From positions 5,966,501-6,030,500 of the forward strand of contig WARS01000026.1 of assembly GCA_008933995.1 (NCBI GenBank): 64,000 nt of DNA. Direction: 5' to 3'. The notes beneath the pieces are model-generated. The model did not search any database. It was given only the letters and a program-made list of their open reading frames with translations, and was not told the DNA's origin. This stretch comes from Datnioides undecimradiatus. Its lineage: Eukaryota > Chordata > Actinopteri > Lobotiformes > Datnioididae. Made by a program: the position numbers and the translations under genes. Shown piece after piece: positions 35,156-46,748 of the stretch; positions within the stretch are counted from its first letter, which is position 1, and the number at the start of each line of letters is the position of its first letter.

Positions 35156-36236
35156 TAGCTAGAGTTCGATTTTCCAAATATTAATATTCAACACATATAA
35201 TCTATAATTGCAATCTTGTTTCAAGCTTAGGAAACACTCTTCATTAACATTCATACCAATAAATCACACGGAATTGAATTAAACTAAATTGAGTTGATTT
35301 AAATTGAGACACGTGGTGCAGAAACAGGAGAGGCATGTCTTTCAGCACCCAGAGCCTGAGGGGAAAACACAAACTGCTTCGTCTGATCCAGTCACACTTC
35401 TGTTTCCCACTCTATTCTGTTTCCCTCATTTAGGTGACTAATAATAGTCTACACAGTTCCATGAATCATGGTTATTAAGCGCAGTAAGAGAAAATTTTTC
35501 ACCTAAGTCTCCGGGCTGCTTATTTTTCACAGTCTCATTGAGCAGAGCAAGTTAAGAGCCACAGGCACCGAGCACTCGCTCATCATACCAACAAAACAGC
35601 ATCTCCATGACTCAACATGATAACACAGTTAAGCAAATGAAGAGCTTGTATTTGTGCTGCACTCATCCACCACTTGAAAACAGAAGCGCAGACTCAGAGA
35701 CATGGAGAAGCCAGATTGAAATAGATGAGTGTAAGACAAGAAAAGAAGCCAAGAGTCACGGAGAGAGGAAGAGAGAGACGGAGAAAGAGAGAGCAATGGT
35801 TAGTAGGTGGGGACCTTGAAGAGCTTTTGTTCTCTGAACATGGAGGGTTAGTGAGGCAGCACTTGGCAGTTGGTTCAAAGCAACAAACTCTAAATCAATC
35901 CTTTACAGCTTGTCCAAACAGACTCACACAGACACATACACACGGGCCTAAAAAAAGGACATACACACAGAAGCAACCACAAACAAGCAGACAATTCCAG
36001 ACACTTTGTAGCAGCCCTGTGTTGTAAGAAAGGGAAAAAAAGGTTTTCACTTCCTATGCATTGTGTGCTTGAAACAGAAGAGTCTGGCCTGATACAGACA
36101 CTTTGTGCGTGTGTCTGTATGAAAGTGTTGGTTAGTGTGTGGCCAATGCTGTGTTTCTTTAATGAGCTCGGTTTACACACTTCGTTAATTGGCTGGCACA
36201 GCAAAGGACCGTCCAAGATCTACAGACCAGTTTACA

Positions 36237-36239
<3 letters not shown>
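35156..36239. other. Unassigned non-coding sequence
   Basis: The stretch 35755-35800 is a purine-rich GAGAGAGACGGAGAAAGAG tract. Overlapping frames around 35.6-36.2 kb on both strands lack domains. Confidence 0.45.

Positions 36240-36286
<47 letters not shown>
36240..36286. repeat. (CA)23 microsatellite
   Basis: Perfect CA array. Confidence 0.97.
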
Positions 36287-36287
<1 letters not shown>

Positions 36288-37127
36288 CTCCATTTCACTG
36301 TGCTTATTTATTCATGTATTAGTTAGTTTGTTCCACTAGGTTCACTTGCAGGCTGCTGTAGTAATTGCCACTATATTCTCTGCATTGATTTCTACTCCGA
36401 CTGCAACACTCAAACACACACACACGCACTTACACTCATGCATAGGCAGTTGGCGACTCCCTGGAAGCACCTTCTCTTTGCAAATCTGCCTTTGCCAGAG
36501 ACAAAGCAAGTGCAAATTGTATTCTCACTCAATTTATCTATCCGTTTATCCATTTACCTGTATTTCCCTAACATGTATTCATTTGTGGTAACAAAGAGAC
36601 AGGTGAGACAGCAAGAACTGCAAGCATCTAATTAAAGTATCTGGGAGGGGAAGAGAGCTGAGCTTTCTTTCAGCACACCCCTCATCACACCAGCTGTAAA
36701 AATAGCATCAACCCCACAATCCCAGGCAATGTTCTGTCTGCTTGCAGCTCAGGGCTTGTATCTGGTGAGCAATAGGAGGTACAGTGGAGAGATTTTGCTG
36801 TTGCTGCACAACAAATACAGAGCGGCCAGACTCCGCATAGGCATTCTGTTTGAGCTGGGTGTGATAGTCCATTCAGACTGGACTGTGTATGTGTGTGAGA
36901 GAGCCATGCTAAACATGATTACAGATGGGAATGTTGTATGTGTGTGTTGGTGTGTGTGTGTGTATGTTTGTGGATATGTGGGCAGGCAGGACAGGAGGTC
37001 TGCTGGGAGAGATAACTGCTCAAATCTGTCCTCTCCTTCTCACTCACACCCTTCTGCTCAGACCTCTAAAAGCTTACCCCTAGGCTTACCCTGCACACAC
37101 ACACGAGCACACAACCCACACACATAT

Positions 37128-37129
<2 letters not shown>
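36287..37129. other. Unassigned non-coding sequence
   Basis: A plus frame begins at 36729 and continues through a CA array to 37238. Its first 60 codons are compositionally protein-like (LLHNKYRAARLRIGILFELG) but match no family I know and have no acceptor/donor pair in register. It is treated as chance. Confidence 0.4.

Positions 37130-37174
<45 letters not shown>
37130..37174. repeat. (CA)22 microsatellite
   Basis: Perfect CA array preceded by shorter CA blocks from 37093. Confidence 0.97.
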
Positions 37175-37176
<2 letters not shown>

Positions 37177-38609
37177 ATCCTCATATCAACCCTATCCCCA
37201 ACTCCCATTTCAGTCTTCACAGTTCTCCCAACCCATAGCAGTTGTAGTTGATTTGAGTGAGATGGACGAGACGAGAAAAAAGAGGGTTGGACAACAAATG
37301 CATTAGCACAGCTCTGTCCAGCTGGGGTTATCATCTATTAATGAGGTACAAGTTCACACATGCATACACATACACATGTGCACATATGCACTCACTTGCA
37401 CTTGCAAGCACACATACACATTCACAGAGAGAAAGAAAGTTGGAGAAAGGTTGTTTAATATTTAAACGGGATGCTTTAAAGTTGAAATTGAATTAGAATA
37501 GCACGAGGAGAGTTGAGTTCCCCTTGAAAAATATTAAAGTCCCTTGCCTGCTGCAGGTAGTTATTCAGCATGAAAGTCAAAGTGAAAACACATAATGCAC
37601 CCTTTACAAAACTCCATCTTTTGTTTATCCCCCATGTGCTCACTTTCAAGCATTCCTTTCAGTTGCGGTGACCGGTTGCCCTCTTCTCCCCCCTCTCCCT
37701 CCATGAACAAACAAAGTGTATGTCAGACGGATTTTCTCTACACCATGCCTGATTGCATTATCTCCTCTTTCTCTAACACCTTTGGGGGTGAGAGGGACCA
37801 GTCTATGTCAAGGGGATTCTTAAGATTAGCATCTCTCAAAAGTCTCAACTGTGAACAAATCTGTCCTTAAAGTATCAGAGCACTTCCTCACCTCTGCCTC
37901 GGACAGGCAAGCGGAGGGCAGCACTGTCATGGTGTGGATGGCACATTCACAGAGAGAAATGGCTGTGGTCTGATGAATTCATGTCAGGCATACTAAGTGG
38001 GTTACAGTGGCCACTGTAAACATCTTTGTTTGTTCCTAGCTGCAAATCATCCCTGCAGCACCACGGACAGTTCCCTCACCGACTCCTGCACTGGCCAGGA
38101 CCACAGACAGCACCCTACTGCATAAGGTGCATTCAGGGTGACACAGGACTGGGTTTGTTGTTGGGGTTTTTTAAAGGTCCAAGGGCCTTAAGTGTATAAA
38201 GGTTTAAAGATTGTACAGAGTATTCTCACCTCTCAGAATACTCACAGCTCAGCATAGTGTAAACATGAATGCTGAAGTCTTGCCTGATTTCTCAGCTTTT
38301 AAAGAAACTATCAGTTGTATTCCCACCTTTCCAGTTAGAAAGCTTAATGACAGCCTCTGTCTAACAGGATTATAACAAGCATAGTCATCCCATGGCATAG
38401 TCATGGTGCTGAGATTTAATGACTAAACACTCAGTTCCCATACTCTCAACTGTGACTCCCAAGCTTATCCACTGCTATAATCTCTAAGTAAAATGCATAT
38501 TAATGTCATGTACATTTTTTGTTGCCCATTTAAAAAACACGATTCACATGGTAGATCTTTAACATCAAAAGGGTGATTATTGATGAAGACGCTTGAAAAA
38601 CAAGACTAA
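37175..38609. other. Unassigned non-coding sequence
   Basis: CACATA/CACATG-rich patch at 37355-37425. No exon is supported. Confidence 0.45.
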
Positions 38610-39000
38610 TATTTTGCAGACATGTTAGCAGCTCTGTGAAGATAAACAGGGCTCAACAGCAGTGCTTTTAGCTAAATGCTAACACCAGCATGCTAAGAAT
38701 GACAATCCTAACATGCTGATATTAAGCAGGTATAATGTTTACATATTAGTTTAGCATTTTATTAAGTTAACATGTGCAATATTAATTGGGATTGTCATTA
38801 GTATTATAGGTTATAAGCCAACACAATAGACATTGTTACCAGATTATGATATTTAAGCGACAAAGATGCTAGATGAAAAGTCATGAGATCAAGTTCTTTC
38901 GTCTTGAGACAATTCATCATCAGGGGATCACCAAAATCATTAGGATTTATCCTCTGTGGGTCATGAACATCTGAACAAACATGACGGCTGAGCATCTAAC
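38610..39000 (-). repeat. Dispersed repeat family R1, copy 3 (minus)
   Basis: In reverse orientation to the copies at 8.4 and 15.5 kb: TTTAGCTAAATGCTAACACC, AGCATGCTAAGAATGACAAT, AACATGCTGATATTAAGCAG, and then the 'GGGATCACCAAAATCATTAG' segment. This copy joins the section seen at 8.4 kb to the one seen at 15.5 kb, so it supports a single family. Confidence 0.65.
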
Positions 39001-40204
39001 AGTTGTTTAGACACAGTGGTGGACCCACAGGTCAACATTGCCATCTATAGAGCCACTAACATTGGAAAAAATTGAACTTTGATGCAGTCTTATATTCACA
39101 TAATAGCACAGACATGCTTAATAGATCCAAGCCAACAAATTTCTATGTGAGATAAGACCAAAAAACATGCAGAAAACATATTGACAAAAAAATAATTGAC
39201 AATGTAATTCCTTGTGACCGAAAGCCCTAAAGCCATCGGCATCTCAAATTAAGCTCCTCTTTGTGCCCTTCTCTGCCACAGCTGCAGCCTGGGAGAGGAC
39301 ACAAGGCCGGCTCAGCCTCATCACATAAAGGCAGGCGGAATGCTAATAAAGTTGGATTCAATCAAATTGAAAGCAGTCTTTTGGTAATTCATGGCTTTAA
39401 AATTAGAATTCTTGTTCGGCATTCAGAGCCTCTCTCTGTCTCTCCCACACAGCCTGAGTCTTATCCCAGCTCAAACTGAGAGAATGTTGTGTTATCTGCT
39501 CACAAGATGGACGTGTGAGGCATTTTTTTTCTTTAAAAAATGAAAAAAAGAAAGTGTAAACACCCGAAAATGCTTAGATTCTGACTACAATCCCGTTTTG
39601 CTTATTGTAATTTAATCTTTGTTGCTCAGACACTGCTGATGTTTACATTTCCTATAGTGGTTTTAGTAGCTACTGTTGCTTTTTTCTCACGTTATTTGTT
39701 GATCAGGGCTCATTGTACAGTGGCCCAGAGAGCTCAACACACTAAAACTCTTGCAAATAGACAAAGCACAAGCAAATTAGGAAAAAAAAAATCTACAGCA
39801 CAAGGTTTCCTGAAGTTGCAGTGCTTGGGTCTCTCTCTGCCATCATATTGTTGTCAGTAGGCACTGACACGTACTGTATCTTTGACTCTTCGGCCTTGGG
39901 ACCTATCACAGCACATTCCTGTAATGAACAACTGTGGCTGCTGGCAGAAATATACATGGCATCGTTATCTGTCCACCAAATGGTTTTCTCCAGAAATGAC
40001 CAAACCAGCACCAGATGTTTAAGATGACAAATAGCAAGTGAAAAAAGCTACATAGACGTGCTCAGTCATACGCAGAACACTAAACCGGCTGTTTATTTGT
40101 ATGAAAACATTGCACATTTATAATTTATTAAGACCTACTCAAATGCCATTGTTAGTGTTTGCATGCATGCACACATATATGGCTATAGTTTTCTCTCTGT
40201 GCGT
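39001..40204. other. Unassigned sequence around a candidate element
   Basis: Apart from 39230-39450 (listed), poly-T/A runs at 39525-39548 and an A9 run at 39782 are the only structures seen. Frames at 39639-39860 and 39793-40027 overlap antisense and lack domains. Confidence 0.45.
39230..39450. promoter_or_regulatory. Candidate conserved non-coding element
   Basis: TCTCAAATTAAGCTCC, GCGGAATGCTAATAAAG, ATTCAATCAAATTGAAAGC, TTTTGGTAATTCATGGC and TTAAAATTAGAATTC lie in an uninterrupted, repeat-free run after a GC-rich stretch. The density of TAAT/ATTA cores is the highest in the window, typical of deeply conserved vertebrate enhancers. Confidence 0.3.
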
Positions 40205-40345
40205 GCCCTCAGAGTGCTGTGGCTAATGGCAGTGTCATAATATTAGTCATATTAGGAGGGGATTAGTAAGAGAAACCGTCTTAAGGATGTGATCCCTGGG
40301 AGGGGGTGCCAGATACTGCTTGTATTACTGTCAGCCCTGTCTCAC
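40205..40345. promoter_or_regulatory. Candidate conserved non-coding element
   Basis: TGGCTAATGGCAGTGTCAT, ATATTAGTCATATTAGGAGG, GGATTAGTAAGAGAAACCG and GGGAGGGGGTGCCAGATAC (an E-box plus CCAGATA) are repeat-free and site-dense. Confidence 0.22.
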
Positions 40346-40875
40346 ACACACACTGGGAGCCTAGCAGCCTCGCCTGCTTTCCTCAATAGGATCTGTAGAG
40401 AAAACATGACACGCTGAAGCGTACCACCTACTGTAGCTCATTCCCCTCTTCCACTGTGTTTTTTATCTCATCTATTGAAGTGCTGGTGTGAAACTTGTCT
40501 CGTAGAAAAACAGAAATGCTCTGGCTGTGTTGGAAGGTTGAAGCATACGGATTAGGAGAAAGAGTACTACGCTTTTGAGCTTCTTAACAAGACGTTCCCT
40601 CTCACTGGGCAGACCGTGTCATTTATGGTTGAAGCCAAAGTGACAAACTTCTCAGTGACTAAAGTGTGTGACTTAGGTTAGAGTAGGTTTCTGAAAAGGC
40701 AGATACAGGTGATGGCTGTCCAGTGTCCTAGCCACAAAGCATAAATTCTATGTCAGCAAGATTAATAAATAATTTAAAACATTTGAAAAAAGCAAGTAAA
40801 TTAGTTTTTACTTTTTTTGACACTACTTCAAGTGAAGCTATACAGTATGAAATTAACTGCAAGGATGATGATATA

Positions 40876-41239
40876 CAGTACTACTCGGAAAATTAGAATA
40901 TCCTGAAAAAGTGCATGCATTTCTGTAACTCAACTTTAAAGGTGACTTTTTAAAGGCTCAGGACCCTTTTGCAGGTGTTTTGGATTACTTACCTGATTAG
41001 TGTGTGACACTTTGAGCCTACAACACTGAAGCTTTTCACAGTATTCTAATTTTCTGAGTTTTTGGGTTTGAGGTTTTAATAAGCTGTAAATCATAATCAG
41101 CAAAATTACAACAAAAAATGCTTGAGATATCTCACTTTGCATGTAATGAGTCTATAAAATGTATTGGTTTCACCTTTTATGTTGGATTGCCTGAATAAAA
41201 CAACTTTTACACGATATTCTAATTTTCCGAGTAGTACTG
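40876..41239. mobile_element. Tc1/mariner-type non-autonomous element (MITE), 364 bp, intact ends
   Basis: Terminal inverted repeats of 26 bp or more: CAGTACTACTCGGAAAATTA at the left is matched exactly in reverse complement at the right, ending TAATTTTCCGAGTAGTACTG. TA dinucleotides at 40874-40875 and 41240-41241 fit the TA target duplication of Tc1/mariner. An internal copy of the subterminal motif (TATTCTAATTTTCTGAGTTT, from 41041) recalls the inverted/direct-repeat layout of fish Tc1 elements. There is no transposase. The 68-codon minus frame inside is chance. Identical ends suggest it moved fairly recently with help from an element elsewhere. Confidence 0.92.
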
Positions 41240-41241
41240 TA

Positions 41242-41950
41242 TTTTCCCTTCCCTAATGAGTATCTCACACCCGTGTAGTGCACACTGATTTAACACCCGC
41301 TTCCTCCTGATCCAGCCTTCATCTACCACAAGTAAATGGGTGTGAACAGGATGCAGAAGACCGCTGCTAACGCAAATAAAATAAAGGGACTATTCAGTGA
41401 TTGGCCCAGTTGAGACCTTTAGCCACTTTGTTTCCCTCTATCAAAAATAAGTCTTTAAATGAGGTCTAATATCTGTGTTTGACTGGGTCACATTGCAGTA
41501 CTTCTTCAGCCTCATCCTGTCAGCTGTAGTACAGCAGCCTCCATAGGACCCATTCACATGTAGCTGTTACCAAAATACAAGCCAATTCCAGCTCCAATGG
41601 TCCAGTCAGATGGCTGCAACGCACCAAAAAAGAAGCTATAAATGGCAAGAAAGCATAGTAGTCCAAACTATGGCCCAGTACCACTACCATCTGCAGTATT
41701 ACATATTGAAAAGGCTGTAATAGAAGCATTAGGCATTGCATAGAATATGAGTATCAAGTCAGGAAAATATTTTATTATGTTTATGAAGCGCAGGAATGAA
41801 AGTACATTCAGGATAAATGTTGAATTAAAATGTTTAAATTTAAATAGGTTTTTTTTCCAAGTCCAAGTTTTGTTTTGTTTTCCGAAAGATCCCAATGCTC
41901 TGCAAGAAGAGAATATAGATAAAGTAGGTAGCCAAACTGAACTCTTGAAT

Positions 41951-41951
<1 letters not shown>
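41242..41951. other. Unassigned non-coding sequence
   Basis: Minus frames at 41520-41741 and 41668-41895 lack domains. No repeat is recognised. Confidence 0.45.
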
Positions 41952-42002
<51 letters not shown>

Positions 42003-42010
42003 TGTGTATG
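41952..42010. repeat. (GT)n microsatellite
   Basis: About 29 GT units with two AT interruptions near the right end. Confidence 0.97.
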
Positions 42011-44179
42011 TACTAACACACAGCACAACCCCCACAAAACTGCACTAATTACTGCTGTGTATGTGCTCCAGCTCAAACATACCAATCTACAGTATATAAA
42101 GCTTCATACTGAATTCATAATTGCATAATTAGATATAATTGCATTTGCTGTGGGCTTGCCTGACAACCTAATGAGGCAGCCATAAAATAGCTAGTGGTCC
42201 CACTTATAAGAACATAATCAAAGACTACAAGATAAAAGGGCATACACAGATAAACACAGCCAGGAGGGCAGGCCCAGAGCTACACACACACCCCAAAAAA
42301 GAGTGGAAATTATTAAAGGAAAGAAAAGAGTGAGTGAGCGAATTTACTACTCTCATTATACTCTGTCAACAGTGGCACAGTTCCTCAAGGACTGTGAGTC
42401 TCTCTGCGGTTCCTGTGTCACAGCCTTTGGGACGTCATTTGCTCCTTACCTTTCTTCTCTCTACACCATTGCCGAAGGAGTGACCAAGGCAAGATAAACA
42501 TGCCTCAGGAGAGCAGAGATGTGACACACGTATACACAAGGCCGGGCCTAATTATGCCGGCCTAATGACCACAGTGATCGCTGTCTCATTGTTGTTGATG
42601 AAGAAAGCAGCCGGATCTGGGGGGTTGTATGTGTGGTGCAGCTCTGACTTCTGGTGAACAGCTCCTCTTTGCCGTCGGCCATAATGAGTCAGCCCTGACA
42701 CCGCCAAAGCTACAGTGTCTGTCTTGGTCTGTTTATAACTGCTGCTGAAAGTGATACCACATCACTGGTGGACAGTCCTGTCACTGCAGACTCATTAGCA
42801 GAAGCTACAGCCGCGCCAAAAGCAACAAATCAAATTGCTTTCTTAATAAGTTGCAATGTGTCTCCGTGACTTGTCTGCTACTCCAGCAACTGGAGCGGTA
42901 GTTAACCTACACGCTATGAATTTAGCTACCATAGTACTGCAGTGCCCGAGACATTCTAGATGAAATACTGGCAATTAAACCTCAAAGAACCTGCAAGTTT
43001 TACAATTTTGGTGTCAATCAAACAACTTTTTAAAGTGCAAATTACTTCTTTTTCAATCAAAGTAAAACACAGCTTCATAAATGCAGTTGATTGAAATTTC
43101 TTTCATTCTGAGCAACATTGAGGCAGAAAAACACATTGACATATGGTTTCAATCAGTTTGTAACAAGTGTATGTAGTGTGCACAGTTAGCATCTTTACTG
43201 AATAGATAGAGGTGTACAGCACAGCATCACCATAACATGTTAACATGCAGTTCTCCATCTCTGTGTTACTGAGTGTCACAGAGAAGAGGGGTATTTTAAA
43301 GAGGCTCACTGCAGTACAACTGATAGTTCCAACATTACTTTTAATTATTCACTTGCTGGTTGACATATTATTAATTGTCCTTTTTATATACAACACTATA
43401 AGTGATGTCCAAGCCTTTTGGTCTTTCCTGAGAAATTTATATTTGTTATTTAACAAATAGCGTGAGAAACCTAGATCCTGCTCTAGTTGTTCTGTATATG
43501 ATTATAATTATCCCAATAATTCAAGTACACATGCAAAGAAATGTTGCCGAATCTTCATTGAGCTAGCTTTTAGGCCCAGAGCTCTTGTAAATGTGGCACT
43601 TTACTTCCTGGTTAAAAACCAGTGGCATTGTCACTATAGTAACTCCAGATGTTTGTGACTTGAACTGTAGGTATCAAATGACCGACAGTAAGACAAGACA
43701 GCAGAGAGTTTGGTCAAGAGAGATGGCCATTAAAAGTGTAAATGAAGGGAAACATGTAATGACAGTACCCCAGAGTCACTGATGAGGGTGATGGATGGCT
43801 TTCCACTCAAATACGTGGCAGTTCATCACTCACTTCGGACATAAACACACACACACACTTGTCATTACAGTGCATTTTCACACACAGAATCGCACACTCA
43901 CTCATGCTCTCTCTCATTCTCTCCCTTATTAACCTTCTGCACATCCACTTACGCATAACACTGCTATTCAGCATTGTTTTCCTGGCATTGCAAGCATACA
44001 TATAGCCTTGGAAAAACACTCATGTATAGACGAACACACACACAGAGCATCACTCACCATTGCCCTCTCACATACCCTCATTAGTCAAAGAAGGAGAGTG
44101 CTGCCACACAGTATTCCCCTGTCATCTCTGTCTTCTCTGTCGGTCTCTTTGCCACAAACGATAACCATTATCTACTAAT
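42011..44179. other. Unassigned sequence around a candidate element
   Basis: The stretch 42770-42960 is repeat-free with some CpG (GCCGCGCC, GGAGCGGTAG). Frames at 42303-42497, 43245-43460 and 43591-43782 lack domains. A short CA run lies at 43846-43858. Confidence 0.45.
42535..42730. promoter_or_regulatory. Candidate conserved non-coding element
   Basis: GGCCTAATTATGCCGGCCTA, ATGACCACAGTGATCG (RUNX-like ACCACA), TCTCATTGTTGTTGATG (SOX-like ATTGTT) and CGGCCATAATGAGTCAGC (AP-1-like TGAGTCA) are packed in under 200 bp. Mixed homeodomain, RUNX, SOX and AP-1 sites look like an enhancer. Untested. Confidence 0.28.
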
Positions 44180-45215
44180 CACTTATTATTTTCAATAAAT
44201 TAATTTATAATTTAGCATACAAAGTGTCAAAAATAATAAGTAGCATCCCCTTAATAATAGCGCTCAACAGAATGCCTTAAAATTGCTTATTATATTTGAC
44301 CAAAAGTCCAAAAATATTCCAAACATGTTCAAATTAATACAGTATGGCTCTAACTAACTTTTACTCACACATAATAATAATTCATTTATGGCAGCAACTA
44401 CTGGTGGATATTATTTTTGTAGATTAATCTTTAGTGTTGACTAATCTTAGTGTTTTACTAATTGCAGCCTCAAAATTGAGCCTCAACCCCAATTCTCAAT
44501 GAATCGGTCGGTTTAATCATTAAGTCTACAAAATGTCTTTAAATTGCTTGTTTTATTCAATTAACATTGATGTAAAACATAATAGGCAGCTAATTCTCAT
44601 ATATATCCAGATTTGTTTTTGCATTATTGCTTGCCCTGACCAATTACTCAGTCAACAGAACTTGAAATTACCATTACAGAGTTCAATATAATGTCTTGAA
44701 ATTGTTTATTTTGTCTAACCAAGCATCCAAAAAAATCAAGTTCAAATTAATACACTATATGCAATATTTTTATTTTTACTATTTCTAAACAATAAATTCA
44801 GGTCTGCAACTACAAAATATTTTTATTGTTGATAAATCATTTAATCCATAAAAACCCTTAATATTGCTTGTTTTGGTCACACAACAACAACACAAAGATA
44901 TTGAATTAGCTGCAGTTGAATTAGGCGTATTTAGTTTAGGAATGATGGAGTCCTTACACTGTTACTGTCTTGTCTTTTGCATTTGTTTTGTTTTGTCTGG
45001 GCATCTGATTGTGTTCTGTTGCACCACACGTCAACACATTCACTGCGTGTACTTGTATATGGATACGCTGACGATGAAGTCTTCTGTGTAAATGATGACT
45101 GTTTTCAATAGTGCTGTCATTAACTGTCTGACAATCAAAGTATAGATGAATAATTAATGTTCTCTAATTTGATTACTGTATTAATCAACTAATTGTTTCA
45201 GCATTACTCACAGCT
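44180..45215. repeat. Cluster of about four R2-family repeat units
   Basis: The R2 hallmark AAATTGCTTGTTTTGTC(CAACCAA) recurs at 44281, 44541, 44699 and 44861. Between the hallmarks lie GCAGCAACTACTGGTGG, TGAATCGGTCGG and TCAATTAATTG-like steps. The segment 45110-45215 gives a further end (GCTGTCATTAACTGTC... AATTGTTTCAGCATTACTC). Spacings are 258, 158 and 162 bp, so the units are truncated differently. This looks like nested or repeated insertion rather than clean tandem duplication. Confidence 0.55.
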
Positions 45216-45606
45216 CCACTGAAAGATAAGCATCATGTTCTACCCTCATGCAGCTTCCCACTTCTCCCTCTGGTCCTCACCTCTTCCTTGCTCTGTAGTC
45301 AAGGGACACAGTGTGTGTGGGGCACAGAGGTCCTGGGCAAACAGTGGTTCTGCAAAGTGCTTTTTCCCAGGCTGTGTATACCTGGGTAATAGAGGCAGTA
45401 ATGGAGTTTGTTCAGGCTAAGGTAATCCTGGACCTGTGAGCGCAGCATCTGCCGCTGTTTCTCTCAGACGCACGTCTGTTCCACAGCAGGTACTGTTGTT
45501 GTTGTAGCTGTCACCGTTACTGTCCCACACAAGCCATTTGGGAAGCAAAGCAATGTGTGTATATTTGTGTGAATGTGAAAAAAGTGTGTATGTGTGTGTC
45601 AAAAAA
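45216..45606. other. Unassigned sequence
   Basis: Minus and plus frames here run into the neighbouring GT array. No exon is supported. Confidence 0.45.
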
Positions 45607-45608
45607 TG

Positions 45609-45677
<69 letters not shown>
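45607..45677. repeat. (GT)~33 microsatellite
   Basis: The longest near-perfect GT array in the window, preceded by degenerate GTGTAT steps from 45558. Confidence 0.97.
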
Positions 45678-45679
<2 letters not shown>

Positions 45680-45784
45680 ATTCTGAGCAGAGACTGCACA
45701 CAGAGAAAGTGAGATTCTGCTGAAAGATGTGTGTCTGTGGGGGAGGGAAGGTGTCTGGATATGTGCGTGCTTGGTGGAGAAGCC

Positions 45785-45820
45785 TGTGTGTGTGTATGTG
45801 TGTGTGTGTGTGTGTGTGTG
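45785..45820. repeat. (GT)n microsatellite
   Basis: About 17 GT units with one AT interruption. Confidence 0.95.
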
Positions 45821-46017
45821 GAGGGAAAGAATCTAAAAAATATATGTGTTTGGATGTTATAGCTCACCTTTGGGAGGTGGGATAAGAACAGGGCTGGCGG
45901 CTAGGAATGAATTTACGGGGCCCGATCTCCCAGAAACAATTTCTTTATGTGGGTTACACACATTTAGAGTGGCGACTCGTCCCCCCTGGGCCTCAGCACA
46001 CCACACACGGCTACTGG

Positions 46018-46310
46018 AGATGGCCAATGAAATACAGAACACCTTTTATAGGACACATGCTTTTTATTTATTTTTATTTATCCCCTGTAGCTTTCTCTCT
46101 CTCTCTAGGTCTCTACGTCTTTCTCGTTGCTGTTTCTCATTCTTGCTCCTTCTTTTTTCATTCTCTCCTATTCTGCTCTCATCTCGCACAACTACAGGAG
46201 GTGGGAAATGAAAAAAGAGATCACCTTTTATAGGACACATACTGTACTTTTTATTTCTTTCTGGTTGCTCTCTTTGTCTTTGTCTGTCTCTCCGTCTCTT
46301 TCTCTGGACA
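46018..46310. repeat. Tandem duplication, about 182-bp period
   Basis: CACCTTTTATAGGACACAT at 46040-46058 recurs exactly at 46222-46240. Each copy is preceded by a (G/A)AAATGAAA-type stretch and followed by CTTTTTATTT and a CT-rich tail. The second copy has a few insertions. The CT-rich tails generate the purine-rich codons of a false 215-codon minus frame. Confidence 0.75.
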
Positions 46311-46395
46311 GAAGCTTTGACATTATTCTCATGGCCCAGAGGGCTTATTGGTAGACGAGGAGGATAAAGGAAGTGAGTGAGAGAAATGCAGGAAG

Positions 46396-46398
<3 letters not shown>

Positions 46399-46434
<36 letters not shown>
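46399..46434. repeat. (GT)17 microsatellite
   Basis: Perfect GT array. Confidence 0.97.
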
Positions 46435-46436
<2 letters not shown>

Positions 46437-46503
46437 AAGGTGCACAGGGAGACAGTAAGTAGTTGTGGGATATGGAGACATGAAAGCTTTATTTTTGAGT
46501 ATG

Positions 46504-46507
<4 letters not shown>

Positions 46508-46544
<37 letters not shown>
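46508..46544. repeat. (GT)18 microsatellite
   Basis: Perfect GT array about 110 bp from the previous one. Confidence 0.97.
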
Positions 46545-46545
<1 letters not shown>

Positions 46546-46748
46546 TTGTGGCCTGCAGTGTACTCCAGTATTTCAATTCAGGAGCATGACTAAGGTACTC
46601 AAATACTGAAATACAGGGAATAACATTATACTTGGAAAACAATGCACACATGGAATTTGAGTATGCTACTAGTTTGCAAAGCAGTGTATTATCCCCTACA
46701 CTGCTCTTCACACACAGTCATTAATTTTCCAAAAGCAAACATACACTA

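Noticed and set aside
36729-37238. 169-codon plus frame
   Set aside because: The second half is a CA/GT array translation. The first half has no recognised domain and no exon boundaries.
45607-45820. CRISPR-like spaced repeats
   Set aside because: These are microsatellites in a vertebrate genome, with no unique spacers of constant length.
46064-46711. Longest open frame (215 codons, minus strand)
   Set aside because: It translates two CA arrays (His-Thr repeats) and CT-rich tails of a tandem duplication (Arg/Lys/Glu/Gln repeats). No domain, no splice logic.
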